NCBI RefSeq assembly: GCF_018687715.1
Contig: NC_056766.1
Location: 10,715,501-10,779,500, forward strand
DNA: 64,000 bases
Reading direction: 5' to 3'
Source: Carya illinoinensis
Taxonomy: Eukaryota > Streptophyta > Magnoliopsida > Fagales > Juglandaceae
The notes under the pieces are model-generated. The model ran no database searches and was not told where the DNA came from. It saw nothing but the letters and a program-made list of their open reading frames with translations. The position numbers and the translations under genes were made by a program. Within the stretch, counting starts at the first letter, position 1; each line of letters begins with the position of its first letter. Shown piece after piece: positions 1 through 11,389 of the stretch.

Positions 1-1262
1 CTTCATTCAGTACCTTTCTTAGCATCAGGTTATGCTTTGTTGGCAGGCTTTCTTTAAAGGCCTTCCATGTAAAAATCTTGATTTTGGTTGGGATCTTCAT
101 ACTCCATAGGTCTTTCCATAGCTTGTGCCTCCCCATTCTTCTTGAGCCCTCACTTTCCATCTTGTTTTGCTTTGCCTCTTTGAAGACCCGATATGCACTC
201 TTTATAGGGAACTTACCATGAGGTTCAGGGTCCCAGATTATCTTGTCTTCAGTTGTTCTGCTGCTTAGAACTATTTTAGGACTTCATCTGCTGCTCGTGT
301 AGGTAGTAGGGTCCTTATCTTTTCCACATCCCACCATTTAGATTGAGGGTCCATTAGGCTATTAACTGTTGCTTCCTGGTCATAGGCTGCTATAGTTACT
401 TCATTTCTGCCCAGGGGAGGATGTCCAGGTATCCAATTATCCTTCCATACTTTGATTGTTTGTCCTAATCCCACTTTCCACTTACAACCCAGAGCCAAGT
501 ATTTTTTTGCTTCTCAGATCCCCTTCCATGCAAAGGTAGGATTGAAGCCTAGCTTGGCCTTAATAAAGGCCTGATTTGGGAAATACCTCTCTTTGAAGAC
601 TTTGTGGACCAAGGTTATTGGTTCTTGCATGATTCTCCACCCTTGTTTGGCAAGAAGGGCATCATTAAAAGTCCTCAGGTCTTTGAAGCCTAGTCCTCCA
701 GCCTGCTTATGGGTACATAACTTGGTCCGGATTACCCAACGGATTTTGTGTTCTTCCTGTTTCTGTCTCCACCAAAAACATGCCATCATTTGTTCCAACT
801 CATGACACAAGCTTCCTGGAAGTTTAAAGCAGCTCATAGTGTAGGTTGGGATGGAGAGAGCCACTGTCTTTATCAGTATTTCCTTACCCCCCTTAGATAG
901 CAACTTCTCCTTCCAGTTCTATAGCTTGGTCCATACTTTGTGCTTGATGTCTAAAAAGGCTCTTGTTTTTAATCTACCCACTAGAGGAGGTAGTCCCAGG
1001 TATTTATCATATTGCTGAAAGTGTTGGATCCCCCACAAGTTCATTAAGTCATGTTGTTGGTCAGAGCCTACATTCCTGCTGAAGATCATGGAGGTTTTAT
1101 CCTCGTTTACTTTTTGCCTTGAAGCCTCTTCATATTGCCCAAGTAGTTGTTGTATGTGGTTGTTCTCTGTCTTAGTAGCTTTACAAAAAAGGATACTATC
1201 ATTTGCAAATAACAGATGTGAAATCCTTGGTGCCCTTCTACAGATCCTGATCCCAGCTATAT
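1..1262 (-). mobile_element. 5'-truncated LINE (L1-type), C-terminal half of ORF2
   Basis: On the minus strand this reads as the back half of a plant LINE reverse transcriptase. Near 1196-1215 lies the active-site region, read as FANDS where FADD or YADD is usual. The thumb/connection region follows (903-514: KYLGLPPLVGR, then GKEILIKTVALSIPTYTMSC and GGLGFKDLRTFNDALLAKQGWR), then a WKDNWIPG block (498-271) and the start of a zf-RVT-like region (DPEPHGKFPIKSAYRVF near 190-240). Stops near 500 and 270 break the frame. The element continues past base 1. Its upstream end stops inside the RT domain at about 1262, directly against segA, the usual form of a 5'-truncated LINE insertion. The protein is close in sequence to the LINE at 20655-26304. 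Confidence 0.85.
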
Positions 1263-2040
1263 TGTATAGAGCACAATTAGTAAAGCGTTTTCATGATATT
1301 ATTTGATTTGAAAGAGAAATTTTAAAATTTAAATATTATAAATCAAATCTTAAAATTTAAGTAATATGACTCTTGTGCTATTATAGAGAAATCTTACTTG
1401 CAATCGTGAGTGTACAAACGTAACGCAATTACTTTGAAAAAAGTGAATAAATAAGAGACAAACATGAAAAAAAATTATTTTTTAATAGCTCTTTTTTAAA
1501 GCAACTGTATAGCACTTGCGCACTTCACGATTGTATATAGTATTATTCGTTATTATATATACACACAAGCACGACGAGAATAGATTACTCTAGGTCTCCC
1601 AATTGATTTATTCGAATTCCAACTATTGTCTTCAAATTTATTGGAATGTCTTTTTCACATGATCTATATTATTTGACACTTCAAAATTTAGCAATAATTA
1701 TAGATTTCAAAATGACAAATATTGATGCAAAAAAATCCCAACCATTAAATTTGAATCTAACATATAGTTGAAATTTAAGGAAAGCCACTACAAAATAGAA
1801 TGTTTACAAAATTTTCAAAGATTCACAGCAATGCCCTAGCTACTTTGTGCAATTTTTTATTTGCATGCTTTATATTTAATGTAACGAAAATTGATGTATA
1901 TTACAATCTCGTCCCACTGCTATCTTATTATAAACACTTTGATTTGGCAACCAACTAAATATATATTGAGTTTTAGTTTTGTTTTTATAAAAAGAGTTGA
2001 TTTAATGGTTGATAGAAAATAGAACATCAGAACCATATGA
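1263..2040 (+). repeat. segA copy 1 (locally triplicated segment)
   Basis: This non-coding, AT-rich stretch is repeated, clearly recognisable by eye, at 12535-15660 (split by a solo LTR) and at 54911-55794. Shared landmarks include GAGCACAATTAG at the left, CTAGGTCTCCCAATTGATTT, ATCCCAACCATTAAATTTGA, TTACAATCTCGTCCC and TAGAAAATAGAACATCAGAA at the right. The left part of this copy is missing because the LINE at 1-1262 abuts it. Sequence continuing past 2040 (TAGAAGTGAG) gives the uninterrupted state of the site where a CACTA element sits in copy 3. No coding potential was seen. Confidence 0.85.
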
Positions 2041-3626
2041 TAGAAGTGAGATAAGAATCCAGTACTATATAGTATATATAACTTGATATTGCTAGCTATT
2101 ATTCCCAGCCCTTGAAAGTTATATGGATTCTCACTGGCTCACGAGCGATGAGGTTCTCTTGGAATACCTAAATCATATTCAATACTAGGAATCTATCAAG
2201 CAATGAAGTGGTGATCACAGGTTGGAACCACCACAAAACAGGAGATCACTATTTCTCTCCTAATTGTGAAAAAAAAAAATACAAGAGACAATATTTAAAT
2301 ATTCTAGGAGATCAATCGTTAATTTACAATAGTCTCTCAAATCTGAATTAGGGGCTTCATGAATTGAAGAGTATAATACTCACCTGATTTGGGCCACTTC
2401 TATCAAAGATTAGATTCCCGATGATCATTTGCCATATTCTTTTACCCATGCATTAGTCGTGTTATTAATCACTCTTCAACGTTCAATGATATTTCTAGCT
2501 TTGGAAGAAAGAAAACAACAAAGAGAGAATAACTCATGTAATAGTACGTAGACCCCTCAAATTTATAAGCTTTGAGATGATCATCGTGTGAGACAAGCAA
2601 CAGCATCAAATATTTACTATATATATATATAGTAAATATATATAAGCCAAATTGCTATCCGCATCGATCTCTTTTGGCCGGCCAGTACCACCAATACGTA
2701 CGTAATATTAATTTGCATATATATAAAAGTATACGTATATTTGCTGATGAGAGATCAATAATTAACGTGACGATATATATTGTTTTATTCATTATTGAGA
2801 GAATCATGTGTACATTCAACATGATTTTGATATTTCTTTCATATTCGGATTGTTGATGAATTTTTTTGATAGGGTCAGGGCCCAACGGTACGGTTGAATG
2901 ACCCACAATGATGATTTAGGTGTTGATACGATGCTTGAATGGTCATAATCTATAAAATAAATAGTAAATAAACCATATAAATTGTAAATAAAGATTAAGA
3001 TCATTTGGAGATTTATGTTATTTGGTATAAAAATCCATATCCAGAGATTGTTTGGGAGCGAAATCCACTATGTCAAATGATTTTACCTCCCACATCTCTC
3101 AAAGTATGTGGAGGAAATAGGATTTTAGGGAGGTTGAAGAAGATGCCTTCCTCTTAGAGAGACAATCACCCTAGATGGTAGCTAGTGAAGTTTTTCCTTG
3201 TAGAAATATCCAATCCCCCAACCTTTGTAGTGATCTCTTTCTTTTATAGAAACGTCATTTCTTAATACTTTGGAGTAGTTGAGTTCTATTTGCCTTAGTC
3301 ACTTTCATTGGTAAACTTTACTTTTATCCCTAGTAGCTAGACCCCAATTTCTTTCATATCCAACATAGATGTACATATGTAATTAGCTGATTATAGAGGC
3401 TAGGGATCTGTACAGAAAGACTATAACAATGCAAGAATTAAATTTAGAGTAAATGCAAGATAAGTTTAATTTGATAGACATTATATATTGAGCTTTTTAC
3501 AAGAGAAAAAATTACAAATTAATGCGTTTTTAATATTGGTAGCTCCAACCTCTTAATTTTGATATATGAGTAGTACAAAAACCCTGTAATATTTTGATAA
3601 CAACATATATATATTGAGAGAAGTTT
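2041..3626. other. AT-rich non-coding stretch with two repeat segments
   Basis: No gene recognised. Bases about 2130-2300 (AGGAATCTATCAAGCAATGA and flanks, then a poly-A run after AATTGTG) recur in diverged form at about 42340-42500. Bases about 2420-2690 are an inverted homologue of 9620-9850. A GGCCGGCC site lies near 2676. Short open frames here look random. Confidence 0.5.
2420..2690 (+). repeat. Inverted-repeat segment, left arm, with perfect palindrome
   Basis: This segment matches the reverse complement of about 9620-9850. Shared blocks include ATTAATCACTCTTCAACGTT, CTAGCTTTGGA, GTAGACCCC, GCATCAAA and ATAAGCC. Between GCATCAAA and ATAAGCC lies a perfect 30-base palindrome at 2610-2639, with half-site ATATTTACTATATAT. 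The right arm has a different palindrome in the same place. No function is known to me. Confidence 0.65.
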
Positions 3627-3701
3627 TAGTCAATAGAGAGGGATGCCGTGGCACTAGGGATTTTTTCTCTCAATCTTTGAGGCAATTTAGGTTATTCATG
3701 C

Positions 3702-5279
3702 ATGGTGCTGGGCACCCGCCCTCAGCCATCTCTGGCTGGCTATGGGAAGGAGGATGAGAATTATACGGTTCTGGTAGAAGAGAATGGGAAGAAGCCTATA
3801 GGGTGCCGTTTTGCGGAGGTGGTGGGCTCAAATCCACAGATGCTTTCTCACGTTCAGATTCCACATAGGGATTCCAAATTTCTAGATGGAGAGACGTTCT
3901 TTGTTTTTTCCAAAACAAAGGTGCAATTGTTGGCAGAACCATTCCACTTCTCGGTGATTTTAAAATTTCTTCGGAGAAGGCCATCACTTGATCAGATTAG
4001 GGGATTTATTCAAGGTAGATGGGGATTGAAAACAATACCGATTATTGGCCAACTGCAAAATCCTCGTAATATTTTGGTAAGAATGGTTTAGGAAGAGGAT
4101 TTTATTTCGGTTATGGCAAGAGGGAATTCTGATATCCTCGGTGTTCCGTTCGGGGTTTCTCATTGGACTCCAAATTTTATTGAAGAGGAGGATTCGCCTC
4201 GAGTTTCGGTGTGGATTATGTTGCCTGGTCTTCCTCCAAATTATTTTCAAGAATCGATTTTACGTAGTATTGGGGATGGGTTTGGGAAATTCTTGAAGAG
4301 GGACAATGCTATGGCTTGTGTTACACGGCCTGAGATGGCTCGCATTTGTGTTGAAATGGATATTTCTTATCCGTTAAGGCTGTTGTTCTGGTTGGGTCCT
4401 CCACATGGAAGATCTAGTCATTTTCAAGAGGTGTTTTATGAGGCGGTTCCTAGTTACTGTGGTTTATGTCGAAGATAGGGGCACCAAGAAGCTAAATGTA
4501 AAAGTGTACATGATTTGAAGCAGAAAAAAGATGTGTCGGTGATGGGGGAAATAAAAAATCTGGGAAAGTGGCCTAGAAGGAGGTCACGAATATAATGAGG
4601 AAGGAAGATATGTGGAAGTCACAGGTTGAAAAAGGAGAAACATCTACGTCTTGGCATGTGGAGATTCTAGAAAATATATATGAATGGAAAAAGGAGGGAG
4701 TGGGGGGTGTTGAGCCTCTTTTATTTCTTTCCGAATCAGGTGGTTTACTATCATTGTGAGGAGGAGTGTTGTGAAACATAACCAAGTGGATTGGTGTAGG
4801 AATTTCCGGGGGTCATTACCTCTGTTCCGTGCACTTCAAAAAATAACTTGGATCTAGGTAGGAAGAATGTGGAACATGATGGATTGCTAGAGGTTAATTT
4901 GCCGGTGTATAATCATGATAATAGTCTGGGAAAATGGAGTGATATGGTTGACTATCATACGTCTGGTTTTGAAATGGAATAGGGTATGGCAGATTCTAGT
5001 GCTAGAAGTATGCTGCATATGGTGGATGAGGTTTTGGAGTTTGAGCTTGGTGGATTGGCTAGAGAAGATGTTTTTGTACAGTCTGATAGGAGGGACGTGG
5101 TTGCCCCTTCCAGGGTAGTTTCTAATGGAGAACAAGAAGGTGAGTTGAATGAGTTAGCTACAAAAATCTTTGATTTGGACCCAGATATGAATGTTCCATT
5201 GAAAAAGGTGAAGGGGGTGAGGAAAGAAAAGTCTATTGTTGTTCTGGAGAGTCGTACTCGCTCCAAAAAATTAATTTGA
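3702..5279 (+). pseudogene. LINE ORF1 (DUF4283 + CCHC zinc knuckle), broken
   Basis: This is the RNA-binding, Gag-like first protein of a plant LINE. The DUF4283 region spans roughly residues 65-230 (RRPSLDQIRGFIQGRWGL, later VWIMLPGLPPNYF). The zinc knuckle follows as YCGLCRR-stop-GHQEAKC near 4455-4500, so a TAG at 4476 falls inside the knuckle. Another TAG at 4089 breaks the DUF4283 region, and several stops lie between 4590 and 4980. The last open part (4986-5279) ends in RTRSKKLI, a basic tail of the sort seen at the end of such proteins. The first ATG of the open frame at 3702 is a plausible start. ORF2 begins 7 bases after the ORF1 stop. Confidence 0.75.
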
Positions 5280-5285
5280 TCTCTA

Positions 5286-8200
5286 TGTCTATTCTCATTT
5301 CGAATATTAGGGGTATTATTTCGTCAAAATTTAGACTTCGGCGTATTTTGAATAAAAGTCGTCTGTTGGTGGTGGCTATTTTAGAACCTTTTCTTAATAA
5401 AAATAAATGTAGCCAGTGGGCTAGATGGATGTGGTTGCCATCCTTTATGAATGACTTAGATGTGGGAGGGAAAATTTGGTTGTTTTGGACGGAGGAAGTG
5501 GAGTTCGAGCTATCTTCTTGTTCAAATCAAGCCATTTCAGGGTGGTTCTCTTTTAGGCCGAGACATGTATTTACTTCATTTGTGTATGTCAGTTGCTCCC
5601 ATGAAAAAAGGTTTGAATTATGGGAACATCTAAGGATGCAAAATTCTCAGGGGTTGTCGTGGTTGGTTGGGGGAGATTTTAATATTATTCCTAATGATAG
5701 AGAAAAAGTAGGGGGAGTGTTTCAGGCTCCTCAAGCAAAGGCTGAATTTAATTAATGTATTCATGATTGTGCTCTGATTGATCTCCCTTTAAAAGGGAAT
5801 TGTTTGTCATGGTGCAATGGACATCTTGGTGGGAGACGAATTTGGGAGAGATTAGATCGTGTTTTGGTGAATTTGAATTTTCTCAATGGTTTTGAGGGGT
5901 TCAGTTCTAGCTACCTTCCTCGTACTTCATCCGATCATTCGCCTATGTTGATTCATTTTTGCAGGCAAAGAGAATTTATTTCGAAGCCTTTTCGGTTTCT
6001 TCGGATATGGGGTACTCATAATGACTTCCTTCCTTTAGTAAGGAGGTGTTATGAGGGTAGTGTAGAGGGAAGTGCTATGGTGCGGATAAGCGAAAAACTT
6101 AAATGTCTAAAAGATGAGTTGATGAGATGGAATAAAGATGTTTTTGGCCGTGTGGATGTGGAAATCCAGAAGCTAGGAGATCGTGTTCTTATGTTGGAAG
6201 AGGAGGTGGTAAGGGTGTACTCTACTCAGGCTGAGAATGAGTTGTTGAATGTTAAACAGTCACATCTTCAATGGATTCATCGGGAGGAATTATTGGCTTG
6301 TCAAAAGTCACGGATCAAATGGCTAAAGGAAGGTGACTCTACTTTGAATTTTTTCCATGCTGCTTTGAAAGTAAAGAATTCGAAAAATAAGGTAGAGAAA
6401 ATGGTAATGGAGGACAGTAGTGTGCTTGATTCTATTGAAAAAATACATACAGAGGCAGTGAATTTTTTTCAGAGGACATTTACGTGTGCTAACGTAAACA
6501 CAGAGGTTCCAAAGATGGATTTGCTTGTTCCAGTTGTAACTGCAGAGGAGAATGTAGAGCTGTGTAGATCGCCATCTGTTGAAGAAGTGCAGGCTGCTCT
6601 TCTGTCTATTTCGATTGATAGTAGTTTGGGCCTGGATGGTTTTTCAGCTTCTTTTTTCTCTTTGGATTGGGACATTCTGAAAGAGGACCTTGTAGAAATG
6701 GCAAAGGATTTTTTTTGCGGGGCAACCTTTCTCTAACTTTTTTGGGGCGACAAATTTGGCTTTGATTTCAAAGGTGGAAGAACCTGCGGGGTTTGGAAAA
6801 TTTAGGCCAATTAGCCTTTTTTCGGTGGTGTATAAAATTATGACGAAGATTATGGTTGGTAGATTGGCCCCGGTGCTTGAAAGAATTATTTCTAAGGAGT
6901 AGGCAGCATTTATTCTAGGTCGAAGCATTTTTTATAATATGGCTTTGGCTCAGGAGTTGGTGCAAGGAATAAATCAAAAGGTCCAAGGTGGAAATGTGAT
7001 GTTGAAGATTGATATGGCAAAGGTGTATGATCGTGTGAATTTGAAATTCTTAATGGAAGTGTTATGTCATTTGGGCTTTTCCGAGGAACGGAGGAATTTA
7101 GTTTATAACGCTATCTCTTCTCCTTTTTATTCAGTAATGTTGAATAGTTGTGCTAAAAGTTTTTTTCAGGCATCACGAGGAATTCGGCAAGGTTATCCTT
7201 TATCACCTTATTTATTTATCTTGTCTTAGGAAATTCTTTTGCGCATGTTGCACCAGCAAGTCAGATTGGGTCGTATCAAATGCTATCATTCGGGTGGAGG
7301 AACTCTCATTTCTCATTTATTGTATGCGGATGGTATTTAAATTTTTGTAAATGGTGGCAAGGGTTCTATCAGGAGGCTAATGTCAACTTTGCATCACTAT
7401 GAGAAGATGTTTGGCCAGCTAATGAATCCAAGTAAATCAACTATTTATTTTTCCTCCTCTATTGGTGTGGAACGGAAGAGGGAGTTAAAATTAATATATG
7501 GGTTTCAAGAGGGAGAGTGGCCGTGTGGATATCTAGGAATTCCTTTGTATGTGGGTCGATTAAAAATAAATTTTTTTGATGGTTTCTTGTCTAAGTTACA
7601 GAAGAAATTGGCGGAGTGGAAAAACAAGATTTTATGTTTTGCGGGGAAGATCATTCTTCTAAGACATGTGTTGAATAGCATGCTGATTCATATGCTCTCG
7701 ATTTTGAAAGTGCCTAAAGGGGTGTTTGTGATGATAAAAAGAATTTCTTCGAATTTTCTTTAGGGTTCCTCGATGGAATCAAGAAAGAGGAAGTGGGTTT
7801 CTTGGGGTGTGATTTGTAAACCTATGGAGGAGGGGGGTCTTGGTGTTCTAGATTTGAAGGAGGTGCAGGATTCGCTATTTATGAAGTTTGCCTGGAAATT
7901 GCTTAAGGGAGGGTCTATTTGGGCAGATTTTTTCAGGAAAAAGTACGTTGGGCAAGAAGATGTTTATAAGGCAATCCAATTGAAAAAGGGTTCATGGTTT
8001 TGGAAGGGTGTTTCTGAGTTAATGCCTAGAGTTTTACAGAATTCTAAATGGTTGGTTGGAAATATGAATTTAAATTTTTGAATGGATAATTGGGTTGGGT
8101 GTGGTCCTTTACAAGATTTTTGCCCGGTAATAGGAGATATAGGCCTTTCGGTTGCTGAAGTGCTTGATGTTAGGGGACCAAAAAACGAGATTATTTATGG

Positions 8201-9403
8201 TTTGGTTCCTATGAGATACTACAACAGATTAATGAAGCTGGTGTGAGGCTGAAATCCAACAAGCCAGATGTGCTGATTTGGAAGCATTCGGTAGAGGGGA
8301 ATTTCACAACAAGGTTTGCCTGGGAGATTTCTATACAAAGGGGACAAATTTGTGAATCGAAAAAATGGTTATGGCAACCTAATATTCTCAAGAATATATC
8401 TTTTTTCTGTTGGAGGGCGAAGAGAAGGGCTGTGCCGACAGATGATATAGTACAGAGTTTGGATATCCCAGTTGTATCTAAGTGTCACTCCTGCGTATTG
8501 CCATGTGTTGAATTGTTACAACATGTATTGTGTGAGGGGCAGAGTGCTCAAAGAGTTTGGAGGTATTTTTCTAATAGCTGTCAAATTCGATTGCCACATA
8601 TAAGGAATTGGAAAGGAATGATGGTGTATTGGTGGCAGAGAGCAACAAGCAGAACGCAAGTAGCATGGATACAGGGTGTACTACCAATTCTTATTTCTTG
8701 GGCTTCACGGAAGGCTAGATGCTCATCAAGAATGGAAGGAATTATTTTCAATATAGAAGGTATAATTCGTTATGTAAAATGTCTTCTTAAAGAGGTTGCT
8801 TGTTCGTTGCAGAATTTTCAGAAAATCAGAAAGGGAGATAGCATGGTAATGCACAACTTCAGCTTGCCGATAATACCAACGCATCAGAAAAAAGTAAAGT
8901 ATGTGAAATGGAAAACGCCACATTCGGGTATGATAAAATTAAATGTTGATGGTGGGGCTCGTACAAATCCGGGAGAGGCAGGGGGTGGGGGGGTGATTCG
9001 GGATTCTAGTGGGAGGTGTATTGCTGGTTTTGCGCATTTTTACAGGAATGCGACAAATACAGCTGCCGAATGTAGTGCATTACTAGATGGTCTCCGCCTT
9101 TGTAAACAGTTACAGTTTCAGAATGATCTAATTGAATCAGATTCATCGGTGGTTATGAATTGGCTAGCTTCCGGTATTTATCGTCTTTAGTTTCTTTGGT
9201 ATTTTTGGGAGGAAATAAAGGAGCTTTCTATGGAGATCAATGCGAGGTTTAGACACATTTATTGAGAAGCAAATATGCTAGCGGATTTTTTGGCTAAGGA
9301 AGGAACACATGGTGTAAGCTCTGATTTTTTTGACTTGGGTTTAGAGAATTCGTGTTTGCAAGGTTTGGCATGTATGGATTGGTTGGGGATGGCTTGTATT
9401 TGA
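5286..9403 (+). pseudogene. LINE ORF2: endonuclease, reverse transcriptase, zf-RVT, RNase H (broken)
   Basis: The start MSILISNIRGI resembles the usual start of the apurinic-type endonuclease. Endonuclease motifs follow: GGDFNII (near 5670), RIWERLDRVLVN (near 5840) and SDHSPM (near 5934). The reverse transcriptase shows FRPISLFSVVYKIM, then KIDMAKVYDRVN and GIRQGYPLSPYLF. The active site near 7316-7335 reads YADG followed by a stop instead of YADD. The zf-RVT region is at about 8243-8600. RNase H follows with NVDGGARTNPGEAGGGG (near 8941), AAEC, ESDSS and ADFLAKEG. In-frame stops occur near 5754, 6734, 6900, 7227, 7338, 7761, 8079, 9188 and 9264, and some domain joins shift frame. The element is dead but nearly full length. 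Confidence 0.85.
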
Positions 9404-9545
9404 GAGAAGTAAGGTTTTCTTTTGTTTTGTTTGAGAATGTTTATTGTATTCCTCCGCTATAAATGAGAGTTTTTAATAAACTTGAGACAGGGCTGCTATG
9501 TGGGTGGCTTCCGCCTCTTCTCTGAAAAATATATATATATATTAA

Positions 9546-10490
9546 TATGATACCATTACTAGATCTTTCATCAGCAAACGCCTAGCTATTATACATGTTA
9601 ATACCCCTTGGAAGTGATAGTGGGTTTCTTATCCGAAAACGAAGCAGATGCAAGTAGGCTTATCAGCCGTTCCTAGCTATATATATAGCTAGGAATTTGA
9701 TGCTTCTTGTTTCACGTGATATTAAAGTATTGTGGGGTCTACTACTGCAATTATTCACTATTTTTATTATCCTTTTTCCAAAGCTAGCTAGAATATTTGA
9801 ACGTTGAAGAGTGATTAATACGACTAATTAGTGGAAAGGCATAATTTATTATAAGTGTTAATATAAAATAAATAATATTTTTTTATCAGTTTAAATTGTT
9901 GAGATAAGTGATAATTTTAAAATAAGTTCCCTCCAAATTAAAAATTAAAAAATAAAAGAAACCTAGTTTCATGAGTGATCATGGTCATTAAAATCTTTCT
10001 ACGATGACGCCAATTGGTCTACACAATTAGATTCTTGATGATCATTTAATTTGCCACATAAAATGATTCTAGATCAGATCGACGCCTTAATACTTGTGTA
10101 TGTACGTAGAACAAGTCTTACATGCACCAATAATAATTGCAAATAATGGGTAATTGCATGGAAATTAAAATTTATTATGATCTATTTACATAATCGTTAA
10201 TCACGCATAAAAAAAAAAAAAAATGGATGATGACTTATCAATTAAACTAATAGAGGGCATTTACAAATTTGTTGCAATGAAGAACATTTGTGTAAATCTT
10301 GGAATTAAAATTAATGAAACTTCAATATTTTCTATGCAGTGGCAGTAAAATGTTTGTAAAATCGATTGTATGAAGATCATTTTTATTTTTATTTTTTTAT
10401 GATTTTGGTATATTTATATGAGAGAATTAATAAAGTTGGGTACGGCTATGAAGATAAGCAGAATAAAGCTAAGATATTGGAGCTAGCCAC
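9546..10490. other. AT-rich intergenic sequence upstream of the EF-hand gene
   Basis: No gene seen. It contains the right arm of the inverted repeat (9620-9850), an AT-rich stretch and an A-run near 10210-10223. The last 100 bases hold the proximal promoter of the EF-hand gene. Confidence 0.5.
9620..9850 (-). repeat. Inverted-repeat segment, right arm, with perfect palindrome
   Basis: The reverse complement matches 2420-2690. A perfect 26-base palindrome lies at 9670-9695, half-site TTCCTAGCTATAT, in the same relative place as the unlike palindrome at 2610-2639. Flanking GCATCAAA and ATAAGCC (read on the minus strand) are conserved. Confidence 0.65.
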
Positions 10491-10502
10491 ATGATCATCT
10501 CT

Positions 10503-10510
10503 ATATATAA
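10503..10510 (+). promoter_or_regulatory. TATA box of the EF-hand gene
   Basis: TATATATAA lies 47 bases before the chosen ATG at 10557. Transcription would be expected to start about 25-30 bases further on, giving a leader of roughly 20 bases. This argues against the upstream in-frame ATG at 10491, which lies before the TATA box. Confidence 0.6.
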
Positions 10511-10556
10511 ATCATTGTGGCTATATCGATCTCTAACTAACCTCATTGCATCAAAA

Positions 10557-10841
10557 ATGGGTCGAGCCACAGCAGCGAACGGAAAAACTGACCATACAGG
10601 TACTGTTCCCTATACAAGAACAGAACTAATGGATGTTTTCAACAGGTGTGACAAAAATGGTGATGGTAAACTGTCGAGGAACGAGCTGCAAGCGGCATTC
10701 GAAGTTCTTGGATCGAAGTCTCCTTGGTGTAGAGCTATTTGGGAACACCTCCGAGCTGATAAAAACAGAGATGGGTTCATTGATAAACAAGAGATGGAAA
10801 AGCTTATTGACAGGGTCGAGAAACATGGATACCTCAAGTAG
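10557..10841 (+). CDS. Small two-EF-hand calcium-binding protein (calmodulin-like)
   Basis: A 94-residue, apparently intronless protein. Two canonical EF-hand loops are complete: residues 32-43 (DKNGDGKLSRNE) and 68-79 (DKNRDGFIDKQE). Each has Asp at loop positions 1 and 5 or an equivalent ligand pattern, Gly at 6, a hydrophobic residue at 8 and Glu at 12, so both should bind calcium. There is no signal peptide or membrane segment, so a cytosolic or nuclear calcium sensor is likely. The ATG at 10557 (context AAAATGG) was chosen over an in-frame ATG at 10491 because the TATA box lies between them; the upstream extension would be non-coding. A GAATAAT motif near 10918 could serve in polyadenylation. 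It is half the size of typical four-hand calmodulins, but short two-hand proteins of this kind are known in trees. The partner is unknown. It is the only intact host gene in the window. Confidence 0.85.
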   Translation: MGRATAANGKTDHTGTVPYTRTELMDVFNRCDKNGDGKLSRNELQAAFEVLGSKSPWCRAIWEHLRADKNRDGFIDKQEMEKLIDRVEKHGYLK

Positions 10842-11389
10842 AGTATCTATTTTCTTGTTGTCTATTATATATATTATGGGTGTAATATTATTATGTATGA
10901 GTGCTGCATGCTATATTGAATAATTTCTGAGTTGCAGCTTTTTCTCCCAAGATAGTAAAGGTGTGACCCTCGCATGCAGCCACTTAATTTGTAGTTTTAT
11001 GATCTTAATTAAAAAAAAAAAAAAGTCTAATGGTTGAATGTTTAACTCTCAGCTCTCTCTCTGTGTGTCTCTGTGTGTGTGTGTATGGCTTCTTTTAATA
11101 TCGAGCATCTCTCTGTTTGTCGCATAAACAATCATGCACATATCCATGACTACTCAGTACACATGCTTAATATATAGGGACATGCATGAAAATATAGTAT
11201 GTCCGAAGAGCTATATATATATATATATTGTAGGAGCTTTTGATAATTAACTTTCTGAGCTCATACGATATATCATCTCTTTCTATTATAGTAACTACTC
11301 AGATAGTTTAAAACTATCAAGCTCGGAAAATATATATCAATCTTATTGTAGACTTAATTCCTTCTTGTCACAATTGTACATGCATACAT
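10842..11389. other. 3' flank of the EF-hand gene and segC copy 1
   Basis: The 3' untranslated region and AT-rich flank, with CT/GT-rich simple sequence at about 11046-11085. Bases about 11235-11389 (segC: GAGCTCATACGATATATCAT, later AATTCCTTCTTGTCAC and TACATGCATACAT) recur as two halves at 20560-20654 and 26305-26395 on either side of a LINE. Confidence 0.6.

Larger units (their letters stand above)
3627..9545 (+). mobile_element. Full-length L1-type LINE, degenerate
   Basis: A non-LTR retrotransposon with a 5' untranslated start near 3627, an ORF1 carrying DUF4283 and a CCHC knuckle, an ORF2 with endonuclease, reverse transcriptase, zf-RVT and RNase H, and a short 3' UTR ending in an A/TA-rich tail (about 9525-9545). 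A run of TATATATATT occurs just outside the 5' end (3607-3617) and again in the tail. It may be the target duplication, but it is too simple to trust. Many stops in both ORFs show it cannot move. It is clearly diverged from the LINE at 20655-26304 and belongs to another L1 subfamily. Confidence 0.85.

Noticed and set aside
2610..2639. Palindrome as a microRNA precursor
   Set aside because: The arms are 13-15 bases of mostly TA sequence, too short for a plant microRNA stem.
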